A stretch of DNA of 64,000 nucleotides. Source: an uncultured Dehalococcoidia bacterium (GTDB lineage Bacteria; Chloroflexota; Dehalococcoidia; Lucifugimonadales; CATQGZ01). Below the pieces are notes generated by a model. It was not told the origin of the DNA and made no database searches. It saw only the letters and a list, made by a program, of their open reading frames with translations. The position numbers and the translations under genes are program-made. Within the stretch, counting starts at the first letter, position 1; the number at the start of each line of letters is the position of its first letter. The stretch lies in assembly GCA_958295685.1 (NCBI GenBank), contig OY282365.1, positions 1,758,975 through 1,822,974 on the forward strand, read 5' to 3'. Below are positions 34,414-45,512 of this stretch, piece after piece.

Positions 34414-34492
34414 CGCCTGCCCGGTGGTGGCTCCCGGTGACAAGATTGTCTCCATCCGCCCGCGCGGACAGTGTGGCAGAGCAGACGCAGAG

Positions 34493-35737
34493 TCAGCCGT
34501 TCAGCCCATCGAGCAGGGCCTGTCGGAGCAGCTCGACGGCGTTGAAGCTCATCCTGGCACGGTCGGGCCGGCCGCGGCCGCCGAAGCGGTAGCTGCGTTC
34601 CCGGAATCCGGCTCCGTCGGTAACCGCGGCGTAGGTGCGGCCCTTGCCGAGGTTCTGGGCCTGCTCGTCGGGGTCGAGCACGGCGTGCAGCGCGACGCCG
34701 AGGTCGGAGCCTCCCCTGGATCGGACGGCCACGGCGAGTCTGCGGGTGAGCTCTTCGGGGGTTGCCGGCGGGTCGGGGGAGCACCCCGACTCTAGGAGCA
34801 GTCCGTCGATGCCTGTCTTGCCGCTGCCGATCACGCCCAGGCCGAAGTGTTCGGGGGCGGCCTGCTGCATGCGGCCGGCGAGCAGTCCAGCGGTTGCGTC
34901 TTCAAAGACAGAGACCGTCTTGCCGCGCTCTCTCAGCATCGTCCCGACGGTCTGCTCGAGCGTTTCGTCGTCCGAGGCGAAGACGTGGACTCCGAGCAGT
35001 CTCCGAACCTCCTCTTCGACCGGGGCGATCAGTTTCATGGCTTCGTCGGTGTTCGAGGCCTTGGCCGCGATCCGCACGTCGACCTGGCCGGGGCGCGCCA
35101 GGACGCCGACGGTGGGGTTGGAGGACTGGGCGATCAGATGGCCGATGCGATGGTCCACGCTGCTTTCGCCGATTTCGGCGACCTTGATCACCCTGTAGAC
35201 GATGGTGCCGGTCAGTCCGAAGCGCCGGCGCAGATACGGCGCGACCTCGTTGTCGAAGAGCCACTTCAGTTCGAATGGGACTCCTGGGAGGGCGAACACG
35301 ACGCCGCGTGGGTCTTCGACCACGAATGACGGCGCTGTTCCGTTGGGGTTGTGAACCGGCTCCGCGCCTCTTGGGATTCGGGCCTGGCGCTCGTTGTTGG
35401 GGGTCATTATCAGGCCGCGGCTGCGGAATCTGCTATGGATCTGTTCCAGCAGGCCGGGATCGACGACCAGAGGACGCCCTGTGACTTCGGCTATGGCCTC
35501 TCGCGTGAGGTCGTCCTGGGTGGGGCCCAGGCCGCCGCCTGTGATTACGACGTCCGACCTTTCGAGAGCGCGGGTGAGCACCTCCTTCATGCGGCCGGGG
35601 TTGTCGCCCACGACGGTCTTGTAGAAGAGGTTCACACCGATGTCCGTGAGGCGTTGGGCCAGCCAGGCCGCGTTGGTGTCAACGATCTGCCCCAGCAGCA
35701 ACTCGGAGCCTATGGATACAATCTCGGCGTTAGGCAT
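34493..35737 (-). CDS. cinA: CinA family protein (nicotinamide-nucleotide amidase / MoCF-type)
   Basis: A 414-residue CinA. The N-terminal COG1058/MoCF domain begins NAEIVSIGSELLLGQIVDTN and has GGLGPTQDDLTREA, binding ADP-ribose or molybdopterin-like ligands. The C-terminal amidase domain (about 255-414) is the NMN deamidase (PncC) part, which recycles NMN to NaMN; its start LEQTVGTMLRERGKTVSVFE carries the TAGLLAGR sequence. The gene is often competence- or damage-linked, but nothing nearby confirms that here. Confidence 0.9.
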   Translation of the reverse strand: MPNAEIVSIGSELLLGQIVDTNAAWLAQRLTDIGVNLFYKTVVGDNPGRMKEVLTRALERSDVVITGGGLGPTQDDLTREAIAEVTGRPLVVDPGLLEQIHSRFRSRGLIMTPNNERQARIPRGAEPVHNPNGTAPSFVVEDPRGVVFALPGVPFELKWLFDNEVAPYLRRRFGLTGTIVYRVIKVAEIGESSVDHRIGHLIAQSSNPTVGVLARPGQVDVRIAAKASNTDEAMKLIAPVEEEVRRLLGVHVFASDDETLEQTVGTMLRERGKTVSVFEDATAGLLAGRMQQAAPEHFGLGVIGSGKTGIDGLLLESGCSPDPPATPEELTRRLAVAVRSRGGSDLGVALHAVLDPDEQAQNLGKGRTYAAVTDGAGFRERSYRFGGRGRPDRARMSFNAVELLRQALLDGLNG

Positions 35738-35745
35738 GTCGCATC

Positions 35746-35841
35746 ATTCAACCACACTTTCGCGCAGCAGGTCTCTGATTGTCACGAGCTTCTCTCCGTA
35801 GGCGTTGAGTTGTCTGCGCGCTATTCAACCACACTTTCGCG
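35746..35841. repeat. Direct repeat ATTCAACCACACTTTCGCG, two copies
   Basis: The 19-base sequence occurs at 35746-35764 and 35823-35841, 77 bases apart, just upstream of the pyr promoter and just before the cinA start. Exact repeats at this position may bind a regulator of either gene. Confidence 0.6.
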
Positions 35842-35884
35842 TGGCGGGTTAGCCCCCAGACCTACGACCCACCTAGTACACGGC

Positions 35885-35914
35885 TTGAATCCCCGGAGGT
35901 GCCTCCGGTAGAAT
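35885..35914 (+). promoter_or_regulatory. Promoter of the pyrRBC operon with a palindrome in the spacer
   Basis: TTGAAT (35885-35890), an 18-base spacer and TAGAAT (35909-35914). The spacer contains CCGGAGGTGCCTCCGG (35893-35908), a perfect 7-bp inverted repeat that could be an operator. Confidence 0.6.
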
Positions 35915-35935
35915 GGCCGGAGCAATCGCATATAT

Positions 35936-37646
<1,711 letters not shown>

Positions 37647-37655
37647 GAGCCGCCG

Positions 37656-39005
37656 ATGAGAAAGCTGCTGATAAAGGGTGGACGAGTCATCGATCCCGGC
37701 CGGGGCGTGGACCGGGTGGCCGACGTACTGGTGACAGACGGGGTGGTGAGGGGGCTTGGCTCGGGGATCGACCCGCCTGAGGGGTCGGCGGTCATCGACG
37801 CCGCAGGGATGGTCGTCTGCCCCGGCTTCATAGATCTGCACTGCCACCTGCGCGAGCCCGGCTTCGAGTACAAGGAGACGATCTCCACGGGCACTCTCGC
37901 GGCGGCCCGGGGGGGCTTCACGACCGTGTGCGCCATGCCCAACACCAGCCCAGCGATGGACACGCGGGCGACCGTCGATTTCGTGACGCGCACCGCCAAG
38001 GAGCAGGGGTCGGTTCGCGTGCTCTCCATCGGATGCGTCACGAGGGGGAGCATGGGCAAGGAGCTTGCAGAGATGGGCGAGCTGGCCGAGGCGGGGGTGA
38101 TTGGTTTCAGCGACGACGGGCTGCCCGTGTCCGACTCGAATCTGATGCGGCAGGCCCTCACCTACGCCTCGGCGCACGGTCTCCCGATAATAGACCACTG
38201 CGAGGCGACGGGTCTGTCCCGCGACGGGGTCGTTAGCGAGGGGTGGGTGGCGAATCACACCGGACTCAGGAGCGTGCCGCGCTCCGCCGAGGACGTGATG
38301 GCGGCGAGGGACATCTCGTTGGCGGAGCTTACGGGCGGCAGGCTGCACATTGCGCACGTCAGCACGGCTGGGGCTGTGCGGGCGGTGCGCGACGCCAAGG
38401 CTCGCGGGCTGAACGTGACCTGCGAGGCGACGCCGCACCATCTTACCCTGACCGACAGGGCCGTGCTGGGTAGGCACGGCGGGGCGGCGCCGGGTGAGTT
38501 CGACCCGCTGACCCCTGCGGCCTATGACACCAACTCCAAGGTGAATCCCCCGCTGCGGGGCGCTGAGGACGTGGACGAGCTCGTCCGCGCCCTCGCGGAG
38601 GGGGTGGTGGACGTGATAGCGACGGATCACGCGCCGCACGGCGCCGTGGACAAGCTCTGCACCTTCGACGAGGCCGCCTTCGGCATCAGCGGGCTGGAGA
38701 CGGCTCTGGGGTCAGTGACGTCGCTGGTGCACGCGGGGAAGATCGGTCTGTCTTCTCTGATCGAGAGGCTGACCGTCGGGCCTGCGAGGTTCCTGATCGA
38801 TTCTTCGGCCGCGGTCGACCACCGTATCGGCACTCTACAGGATGGCGCGCCCGCCGACGTTACCGTCTTCGACCCCGGCGCCGAGTGGGTGGTCGATCCG
38901 TCGGAGTTCGCGTCCAAGGGCAAGAACACTCCACTGGACGGGGCCACGCTCAGGGGCAGGGTGACGGCGACGGTGGTGGGCGGCGAGGTGCGGTATGCGC
39001 TCTGA
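37656..39005 (+). CDS. pyrC: Dihydroorotase
   Basis: A 449-residue amidohydrolase of the type I dihydroorotase class. Metal-binding DLHCHLREPGFEYKE, AMPNTSPAMD, and the later HCEATG and ATDHAPH motifs are visible. It cyclises carbamoyl-aspartate to dihydroorotate after PyrB. AGGAG precedes the ATG; the gap to pyrB is nine bases. CRISPR-like array 2 begins 17 bases after its stop. Confidence 0.93.
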   Translation: MRKLLIKGGRVIDPGRGVDRVADVLVTDGVVRGLGSGIDPPEGSAVIDAAGMVVCPGFIDLHCHLREPGFEYKETISTGTLAAARGGFTTVCAMPNTSPAMDTRATVDFVTRTAKEQGSVRVLSIGCVTRGSMGKELAEMGELAEAGVIGFSDDGLPVSDSNLMRQALTYASAHGLPIIDHCEATGLSRDGVVSEGWVANHTGLRSVPRSAEDVMAARDISLAELTGGRLHIAHVSTAGAVRAVRDAKARGLNVTCEATPHHLTLTDRAVLGRHGGAAPGEFDPLTPAAYDTNSKVNPPLRGAEDVDELVRALAEGVVDVIATDHAPHGAVDKLCTFDEAAFGISGLETALGSVTSLVHAGKIGLSSLIERLTVGPARFLIDSSAAVDHRIGTLQDGAPADVTVFDPGAEWVVDPSEFASKGKNTPLDGATLRGRVTATVVGGEVRYAL

Positions 39006-39021
39006 GGGTTCTCCTGGGTTT

Positions 39022-39579
39022 CCCCACCCACCCGCCCATTGGAAACTGGGGGCAAAGCCCCCAGACCCCCTGCCAGAGGGGGGAACCGGCCACGCCGGTA
39101 GAGATCTGGAGCTTCGTCCACCCAGACCCCCTGTCAGAGGGGGGAACCATCCCGAGCCCTGCTCGCCGGGCTCGGGCGGCGCCAGACCCCCTGTCAGAGG
39201 GGGGAACCTCGAGCTCGCGGAGCGACTGGAGGTAATAGTTGCACCGAAACATTACCGTTTCAGAGGGGGGAACCTCGAGCTCGCGGAGCGACTGGAGGGC
39301 TGTGTGCCCCAGACCCACTGCCAGAGGAGGGAACCACTGGCGGCCAAGACCTGGAATTCGCGGGCGGGCCCCAGACCCCCTGCCAGAGGGGGGAACCACT
39401 GGCGGCCAAGACCTGGAATTCGCGGGCGGGCCCAGACCCCCTGCCAGAGGGGGGGAACCACTGGCGGCCGAGACCTGGAATTCGCGGGCGGGCCCAGACC
39501 CCTTGCCAGAGGGGGAACCTCGAGCTCGCGGAGCGACTGGAGGGCTGTGTGCCCCAGACCCCCTGCCAGAGGGGGAACC
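39022..39579 (+). repeat. CRISPR-like 61-bp array 2 (nine units, no cas genes)
   Basis: A leader (CCCACCCACCCGCCC, then the hairpin CTGGGGGCAAAGCCCCCAG) is followed by units of the form CCAGACCCCCTGCCAGAGG at about 39061, 39122, 39182, 39250 (degenerate), 39309, 39371, 39432, 39493 and 39554. Spacers are about 34 bp. One spacer (ACTGGCGGCCAAGACCTGG...) occurs three times in a row and another (TCGAGCTCGCGGAGCGACTGG...) three times, so the array grew by duplicating unit plus spacer. The rest of the 39006-39675 gap has a GGAGGGAG site for the next gene. Confidence 0.85.
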
Positions 39580-39675
39580 TCTCTGGACTCCCCGTTCATT
39601 GGTGGGGGGCGCGGTCAGGCTCCGGGTACGGATGAGACGACGGAACGAGCCCAGCAAGAGCATGGAGGGAGATGA

Positions 39676-40344
39676 ATGATGCCGGAACGGCTTGACAGGG
39701 AGGTGGTGGCGATGAGGGTGGCGCGTGAGCTCATGGACGGTGACGTGGTGAATCTCGGGCTGGGGATCCCCACCCTCTGCTCGCAGTTCGTGCCGGAGGG
39801 CAGGAGCATCGTCTACCACAGCGAGAACGGGGTTCTCAACTATGGGCCGATGGCCGAGGAGGGCGAGGAGGACATCGATCTCACCAACGCGGGAGGTGAG
39901 TTTCTGGCCTGGGTTCCTGGCATGGCCTTCTTCAATTCGGCGGAGTCCTTCGCCATGATCCGCGGGGGTCACGTCGACGTCACCGTTCTCGGAGCATTGC
40001 AGGTCTCCGAGAGGGGCGATCTGGCGAACTGGATGCTGCCGAGCCGGGGTATAGGCAACGTGGGCGGCGCGATGGATTTGGCGGTCGGGGCGAGGCGCAC
40101 CATCGTGGCGATGGAGCACGTCGACAGGCGGGGGGAGCCGAAGATCGTGCGGGAGTGCAGCTTCCCTCTGACGGGGCGCGGGTGCGTGAGTCTGATAGTG
40201 ACCGACGCGGCGGTGATCGAGGTTGCTCCCGGCGGGCTGTCGCTGAAGGAGACCGCGCCCGGCTGGACGCCCGAACAGATTCAGGCGATTACCGAGCCGA
40301 CGCTGTGTCCGGCCGACGACCTCCGGGAGATGACGCTCTGGTGA
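39676..40344 (+). CDS. CoA-transferase subunit B (3-oxoacid CoA-transferase type)
   Basis: A 222-residue family I CoA-transferase B subunit. The catalytic Glu is in the SENGVLNYGP motif (about residue 52), after VVNLGLGIPTLCSQFVP. It transfers CoA between short-chain acyl groups together with an A subunit. The A subunit normally lies directly upstream; here the only A subunit in the window is at 50035-50748 on the other strand. GGAGGGAG precedes the start. Confidence 0.9.
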   Translation: MMPERLDREVVAMRVARELMDGDVVNLGLGIPTLCSQFVPEGRSIVYHSENGVLNYGPMAEEGEEDIDLTNAGGEFLAWVPGMAFFNSAESFAMIRGGHVDVTVLGALQVSERGDLANWMLPSRGIGNVGGAMDLAVGARRTIVAMEHVDRRGEPKIVRECSFPLTGRGCVSLIVTDAAVIEVAPGGLSLKETAPGWTPEQIQAITEPTLCPADDLREMTLW

Positions 40345-40363
40345 CAGGGGCCTCCTCATCGGG

Positions 40364-41311
40364 CTAGGCCGGGGAGTCCGATGAGGTGTAGTGGCGGCGT
40401 ATCTCCGAGGCGTACCGCCTGCCGAGGGTTTCCGCGTTCTCCTGGAGCCAGTCCGACAGCCTCGTCTGTCCCGTGGTCGGTCCATCGGAGACCAGCAGGC
40501 CGTTCATCAGTCCCTCGATTTCTTCGCGGGTAAGCACCTCGTCCCTGACGAGCTGTCCCACGATCCTGGAGAGGAATAGAGCGGCGGCGGGCCTGAAGCG
40601 GAGTGTCTTCGTACGGGCGCCGACCCGTTCGGCGACGAGTTGGACGAGCTTCTCGAAGGTGAACGTCTCCGGTCCGACGGCGTCCACCAGGAGGTTGTCC
40701 GAGCGGCTACCGGCGTCGACGGCTATGGCGGCGACGTCGCCTACGAACACCGGGCGCACTCCGTAGAGGCCGGATCCGGGGATTGGGAAGAACGGGAAGC
40801 GTCTGGCCGCCCAGGCGATGTTGTTGAGCAGGACGTCGCCTTCGCCGAACACCAGGGTGGGCCTGACGATGGCCCACTCGATGCCCGATCCCGTGACGGC
40901 GTCCTCGACCATTGCCTTGCCTCGAAAGTATGGAAGGGGGCTGCGGGTGGAGGCGTTGGTGATGCTCACGTGTACGATGCGGCGCACGCCCGCTCTCCCG
41001 GCGGCGTCTATGAGCGTCCTGGAGTTGGCGACGGCCGAGTCGAAGGTGGTGCTTCCGAGGGGGAAGCGTACCCAGTAGGTGTTGTAGAGCGTCTCGGCTC
41101 CCTCCAGGCTACGGGCCAGCGCGTCGGGGTCGTCGAAGGCCAGGGGTTCGACTTCGACTCTGTCTCCGAACGGACTTTCGCTCGCGGAGCGCGACGTCAG
41201 GGTCTTTACCCGCTCGCCCATAGAGAGGAGCCGCCTAGCAACGTGTCTGCCCGTGTACCCGAAGGCGCCGGTGACTACGTTGAGGCGGCGGCTCACGGGG
41301 CTTGCGTTCAT
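40364..41311 (-). CDS. NAD(P)-binding epimerase/NmrA-like protein
   Basis: A 315-residue Rossmann-fold protein of the atypical short-chain dehydrogenase group. The nucleotide motif is VTGAFGYTGRHVARRLL near the N-terminus, and the central IVHVSITNAS and YFRGKAMVEDAV follow NmrA/complex I NDUFA9-like proteins rather than the YxxxK type. The ATG shares one base with the stop of sbcC (TGATG), so it is coupled to it. Its substrate is unknown. Confidence 0.75.
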   Translation of the reverse strand: MNASPVSRRLNVVTGAFGYTGRHVARRLLSMGERVKTLTSRSASESPFGDRVEVEPLAFDDPDALARSLEGAETLYNTYWVRFPLGSTTFDSAVANSRTLIDAAGRAGVRRIVHVSITNASTRSPLPYFRGKAMVEDAVTGSGIEWAIVRPTLVFGEGDVLLNNIAWAARRFPFFPIPGSGLYGVRPVFVGDVAAIAVDAGSRSDNLLVDAVGPETFTFEKLVQLVAERVGARTKTLRFRPAAALFLSRIVGQLVRDEVLTREEIEGLMNGLLVSDGPTTGQTRLSDWLQENAETLGRRYASEIRRHYTSSDSPA

Positions 41312-43881
41312 CAGACCACGGCGAAGGAGGAGCCCATCTCGGTCTTGGTCACTTCGATACGGACCGGGAACGCCTCTTTGATCTGCTCTACGTGGGTGAT
41401 GACGATGATCTTTTGGAAGTCGTTCTGGATCGACCTGATAGCCTCTATCAGGCGCTCCTGTCCGGCGCTGTCCTGTGAGCCGAAGCCTTCGTCTATGAAC
41501 AGGATCGGGAGCGGCGCGCCGGCCCTTCTGGCGAGGAGCTTCGACAGGGCGATTCGCAGGGCGAAGTTGATTCGGAAGGCCTCGCCGCCGCTGAAGGTCT
41601 CGTAGCTGCGTGTGCCGACCTCGTCGGCTATCCTGACGTCCAGTTCTTCAGAGGGCTGGCCCCTGTGCATTCTGCCTCTTTGCAGCTGGAGCTTCAGGGT
41701 CATCCTGTTCTCCGTCAGCCGCTTGAGAATCTCGTTGGAGTCGGTCTCGAGTTGAGGGATAGCCGTCTCGATGATCATGGCCTGGACGCCGTTCTTTCCG
41801 AAGGCCCTTGCGAGTTCATCATAGATGGATTTCTCGCGTTCGAGTCTTCGCCGCTCGCGTTCGTATGCCTTCAATTCCCGCTCCAACTCCACGGCCCGGC
41901 TGATCTGCTGCTCGAGGACGGCCTGGTTTTTCAGGGCGCTGCTTCTGTCGGCGTCCAGTTCGGCCGCCTGGGCTTCAGCGTCATCGAGTCCGGCCTCGCG
42001 CGCCGGGAGGTCGGCCAGTTCCTGCTGGAGGGCCTCTCCGCTGCGCTCGGCATCGGCGATTTCCTGATTCAGCCGCCGGAGCATTTCCTGTGTCGAGGCG
42101 AGGGCCTCGCGCTCTTCGGGGAGTCGGCTGAGCGCCTCCAGCATCTTTCGGCGCAGTTCGTCGTATGGTTCAAGAGCGCGGGCGCTTTCGCGCACCCTCG
42201 TGTGGCGTTCGGGGTCGTACCCCAATGCGGAGAGGTCGGCGTTGATAGTTTCGAGCAGCTTCCGTTCCTCGTGGGCAAAGTCTCCTGCGGCGATGGCACG
42301 CTCTCTTCGTTCGAGCTCTTCGGTCGTGCGGTCGATCTCGGCACTCGCCTTCAGGGCGGCTGCGCGGTCGTTTTCCAGGGCAGCCTTCCCGCGCTGGATG
42401 CGCCGGTCGGTCTCAACGAGTTCGGCCTCACCTCTCTTCAGCGTCGACTCCAGGTTCTGGTGTCTATGCCGGAGGGCTCTGTCTTCGTTCCGGTTCTCGT
42501 CGTAGCGGGTCCTGCCTTCCCGTCCCAGGGCCTCGTACTCCTTTCTGAGGTGTTCCTTGCCATCGGGGCCGAGGGTCTGGCTACACAGCGGGCAGAGTGA
42601 GTCGCCGCGTTCGAGCATGTCGAACTTCCTGCGGGTGTCCTCCATTTGGGAGCGTATTCTGTCTTTCTCGGCGTCGAGGTCTCTCATGCGGTCCGCGGTC
42701 ATCCGGCTTTCCCCGCGGCAGCGTTCGAGGGCCTCCCTGCGCTCCGCGGCGGCCGCTTCGTCGAGGGCCAGCCGCGCGGTCCGCGAGTCTATTTCTCCGA
42801 GGCTGTCGGCCCTGGGCCGCAGTTCCTTTTCGACGAGCGTTCTCAGCTGCGCGGCCTCGCTGGAGAGGCGCTCGCGCCTCACGGCGATTTCCTTCTCGAT
42901 TCTGAACCTCTCCGCGTCGAGTTCCGTCCTGCGGTGGAGGGCCTTATCGAGGAGGTCCCTGTCGTCCCGGAGGCGCTGCAGTTCGGCGAAGTTCCGGCGG
43001 ATATCGGTCTCCCTGGCTGCCGTCGATTCGTAGTCACCGATCCGCGAGGCGAACCCCTGAAGCTGAGCCTGGAGCCGTCCGACATCGCTGCGTTTCGATG
43101 AGAGGGCCGAGTGTACGTCGGCCAGTTCGCTTCGCCGCCGGTGGAGGAACTGGACGGAGGAGCGCAGCCGGTCGACCTCTTTCCGCTGGGCGGCGGCCTC
43201 GCGGGTGACGCGCTCCAGGGCGGCGTTAGTGGCCGCGAGGTTTTTTTCGTGCTCACGTCTGCCCTCTGTCTCCCGCTTTCGCCAGGCGGTTTCCCTGTCG
43301 ACGCCTGCGGCCTCGATCTCGGCGGCTCGGCTGTGTTCCCTCGCCCTGGTCTCCAGCTTCTCGTATCGAGAGAGGTCCAGTACCTCTGCGAGTGTTTCTT
43401 TGCGTTTGGACGGCGTGCTGGTGGTGAAGCGGTCGGCGTCGCCCTGTTTCAGGAAGGCCGTGTTGATGAAGGTTTCGTAATCCATGTGGATGAGGTCGTT
43501 GACGTGGGCCTGGGTTTCCCGTGTCACGCCGCCGGTCAGGGGTGTGGCTCGGTTATCGGTGAGGAGCTGGAGTTCCAGCAGGGCGGCACCCTGACGGACA
43601 CGCCCCGAGCGGGAGTGCCGCCGAATGACCCTGTAGCGCTGGCCGCGGCTCAGGAAGTCCAGTTCCACGTACACATCGGTAAGGCCTTGGTGGATGATTT
43701 CTTCCTGGGTGCGCGCCCTCGCCTTGCCCCAGAGGGCCCAGGCGATCGCGTCGAGCAGCGCCGTCTTGCCGTGGCCGTTGTCTCCGCACAGGCAGGCGAC
43801 GTGGATGCTTTCGAGGTCGAGCGTGGGGGCGTCGTCTCGGTAGCACATGAAGTTCTTGAGGGTGAGACGGAGGGGTATCAT
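41311..43881 (-). CDS. sbcC: SbcC/Rad50-type SMC nuclease-complex ATPase
   Basis: An 856-residue coiled-coil ATPase. N-terminal LKNFMCYRDD and Walker A CGDNGHGKTALLDAI, long coiled coils on either side of a zinc hook with CPLCSQTL (about residue 430), and the C-terminal signature EAFRINFALRIALSKLL, Walker B FIDEGFGSQD. With SbcD it opens hairpins and processes double-strand ends. It is shorter than the roughly 1000-residue enterobacterial protein. No sbcD is next to it. Element C ends six bases before its ATG. Confidence 0.88.
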   Translation of the reverse strand: MIPLRLTLKNFMCYRDDAPTLDLESIHVACLCGDNGHGKTALLDAIAWALWGKARARTQEEIIHQGLTDVYVELDFLSRGQRYRVIRRHSRSGRVRQGAALLELQLLTDNRATPLTGGVTRETQAHVNDLIHMDYETFINTAFLKQGDADRFTTSTPSKRKETLAEVLDLSRYEKLETRAREHSRAAEIEAAGVDRETAWRKRETEGRREHEKNLAATNAALERVTREAAAQRKEVDRLRSSVQFLHRRRSELADVHSALSSKRSDVGRLQAQLQGFASRIGDYESTAARETDIRRNFAELQRLRDDRDLLDKALHRRTELDAERFRIEKEIAVRRERLSSEAAQLRTLVEKELRPRADSLGEIDSRTARLALDEAAAAERREALERCRGESRMTADRMRDLDAEKDRIRSQMEDTRRKFDMLERGDSLCPLCSQTLGPDGKEHLRKEYEALGREGRTRYDENRNEDRALRHRHQNLESTLKRGEAELVETDRRIQRGKAALENDRAAALKASAEIDRTTEELERRERAIAAGDFAHEERKLLETINADLSALGYDPERHTRVRESARALEPYDELRRKMLEALSRLPEEREALASTQEMLRRLNQEIADAERSGEALQQELADLPAREAGLDDAEAQAAELDADRSSALKNQAVLEQQISRAVELERELKAYERERRRLEREKSIYDELARAFGKNGVQAMIIETAIPQLETDSNEILKRLTENRMTLKLQLQRGRMHRGQPSEELDVRIADEVGTRSYETFSGGEAFRINFALRIALSKLLARRAGAPLPILFIDEGFGSQDSAGQERLIEAIRSIQNDFQKIIVITHVEQIKEAFPVRIEVTKTEMGSSFAVV

Positions 43882-43887
43882 GGGTGA

Positions 43888-44100
43888 TTTTTTGCCGAAA
43901 GTGCCAGATTTGTGGGCATTTCGTAGCTGAGAGGGCCGATTTTGCCTGACACTATCCGACAGTAATCTGACACTTATCCGACACTATCTGACACTTTCCG
44001 ACAGGCCCATCCGGGCGCTTGGGGAGTTCTGCGGGCTGGTTGTGGAGAGAGGCCGGCTGTGTCATGGATAGACCGTAGCACAGCGGTTCGGTGTCGTCAA
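43888..44100 (-). repeat. Dispersed promoter/11-bp-array element, copy C, directly upstream of sbcC
   Basis: Minus strand: -35 TTGACG (44100-44095), 17-bp spacer, -10 TACGGT (44077-44072), ATG at 44065 after six bases, about six units of TGTCGGATAAG/TGTCAGATAG, the core CTCTCAGCTACGAAATG, an inverted unit TCTGGCA and tail TTTCGGCAAAAAA. The leaderless frame is 37 codons. Transcription would run straight into sbcC, whose ATG is at 43881. Confidence 0.75.
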
Positions 44101-44354
44101 GGGCGGGATTGTCTGAATCAGGAACCCGTCCCAGATTGGTAGGCAATTTATGAAGAAGGTGCCTCGACTCGGTCACCACCGTCCTGGCACGCGACCTCAC
44201 CGACCGCAGACTCTTCGGCCTGGCTCGTGTCAGCTTGTCATCCAGAGTCAGCAGACGGCGCTCGGCCAACTCATAGGCGCATCCCTGCCGATAGACCTCC
44301 TGGTTGACTGGGGCGACGCGCCGGTCCTTGCGTCCGGGGGCCTCCGGGGGTCGG

Positions 44355-44619
44355 CGGCGGCGGGAAATTTTCGCGAAAGTGTCGCATTGCGGGTATTTCG
44401 CAGCCACTTCGTAGCTGAGAGGGCCGATTTTGGCTGACACTACGCGACACTCATGCGACACTATGCGACACTTTCGCGACACCTGTGCGACACTTATGCG
44501 ACACTTGTGCGACACTATGAGACAGGTCGTCCGGGCGCTTGGGGAGTTCTGCGGGCGGTTTGTGGAGAGAGTCGGCTGTGTCATGGGGATACTCTAGCAC
44601 AGCGGTTCGGGGTTGTCAA
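44355..44619 (-). repeat. Dispersed promoter/11-bp-array element, copy D
   Basis: Minus strand: -35 TTGACA (44619-44614), 17-bp spacer, -10 TAGAGT (44596-44591), ATG at 44584, then about nine units of TGTCGCACAAG type, the core CTCTCAGCTACGAAGTG, the inverted unit TGCGACA and tail CTTTCGCGAAAATTT. It lies 250 bases upstream of copy C in the same direction. A frame open across D and C (210 codons) is best seen as chance. TGTCTGAATCAGG follows on the plus side (44620-44632), as beside C and E. The remaining stretches of the 43882-44782 gap carry no gene. Confidence 0.75.
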
Positions 44620-44696
44620 TGTCTGAATCAGGGGTAACTCTTCAGAGTTGATGAGGTCTTCGGCCAGCGCAGTCCTGATAAGCGGACGGCTGGTTT

Positions 44697-44762
44697 CCCC
44701 ACCCACCCGCCCATTTGAAACTGGGGGCAAAGCCCCCAGACCCCCTGCCTGAGGGGGGAACA
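44697..44762 (+). repeat. Single unit of the CRISPR-like family with leader
   Basis: CCCACCCACCCGCCC, the hairpin CTGGGGGCAAAGCCCCCAG and one unit ACCCCCTGCCTGAGGGGGG. It matches the leader end of arrays 1 and 2 and may be a founder or a collapsed array. Confidence 0.8.
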
Positions 44763-44782
44763 GTGGGGAGGGGATAGAGGCT

Positions 44783-45439
44783 TCACGTGGTCGTGGGTGG
44801 GGAACACGTGGGGGTGTCGGGCGTCCGGTCGAAGAATGGGATGGGGAGTTCTCCGCGGATCAGTCTGAAGACGAGAGGGACGGCTCCATCGTGGCCGGGC
44901 GAGAGTGGAGGCAGGTCTTGCTCGGGGAAGAAGCCCGCGTCCGTGGTCTCCGGGCCGGGGGAGGGCTGCGGGTCCTCGGCCTCGACGAGGAAGACAGGGT
45001 GATAGAAGTGGGTCTTGCTGCGACTTCTCCATAGCCGGGAGTCGAGAATTGCGAGCAGATTCGAGGCACGGCCCACCACGTTGGCCTCTTCCCGGAGTTC
45101 GCGCACGGCCGCTTCGGCGAGAGTCTCGCCGACCTCGACCATCCCGCCGGGCATGGCCCAGAGGCCGTTGTCTTCGCGTCTGATCAGGAGTATTCGGTGG
45201 TTTCGGAGGACTGCGGCGCTGGCCGCCGCCTGCGGTGTCATGCGGCCGAGGTTGTCGTCGTAGGAGGCTAGGACGTCCTCCGGCGGTCGGTTCTCCAGGG
45301 CGGCGACGATCCGGGCGCTCGCGGCTCGGACGCGGTCGTATCTCTCCCTGTCGTAGGGGTTTTCCGAGAATCGCAGGCCCGCGTTGGCGATGGCCTGCAT
45401 CTCGTCTGCGATCAGGTAGAGGTCCTCGGTCGACGGCAT
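44783..45439 (-). CDS. NUDIX hydrolase
   Basis: A 218-residue protein. The NUDIX box reads GMVEVGETLAEAAVRELREEANV, a full match to GX5EX7REUXEEXGU except for Asn in place of the last Gly. An N-terminal helical domain (about 1-65, with DEMQAIANAGL) is the kind found in ADP-ribose or nucleotide-sugar pyrophosphatases of this group. It would cleave nucleoside-diphosphate-linked compounds. It follows carB after 73 bases on the same strand. Confidence 0.85.
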   Translation of the reverse strand: MPSTEDLYLIADEMQAIANAGLRFSENPYDRERYDRVRAASARIVAALENRPPEDVLASYDDNLGRMTPQAAASAAVLRNHRILLIRREDNGLWAMPGGMVEVGETLAEAAVRELREEANVVGRASNLLAILDSRLWRSRSKTHFYHPVFLVEAEDPQPSPGPETTDAGFFPEQDLPPLSPGHDGAVPLVFRLIRGELPIPFFDRTPDTPTCSPPTTT

Positions 45440-45512
45440 GGGTGTCTCCTGGGGGGTGTGGGGGAGCGCCTGCTCCCGAGCCTCAGGGGCGCCAGGCGGT
45501 TCAGTGGCGCTC

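Noticed and set aside
43952-44584. A 210-codon frame across elements D and C on the minus strand
   Set aside because: It consists of repeat-derived sequence, starts at the leaderless ATG of D, and has no domain similarity; best seen as a by-product of the repeats.
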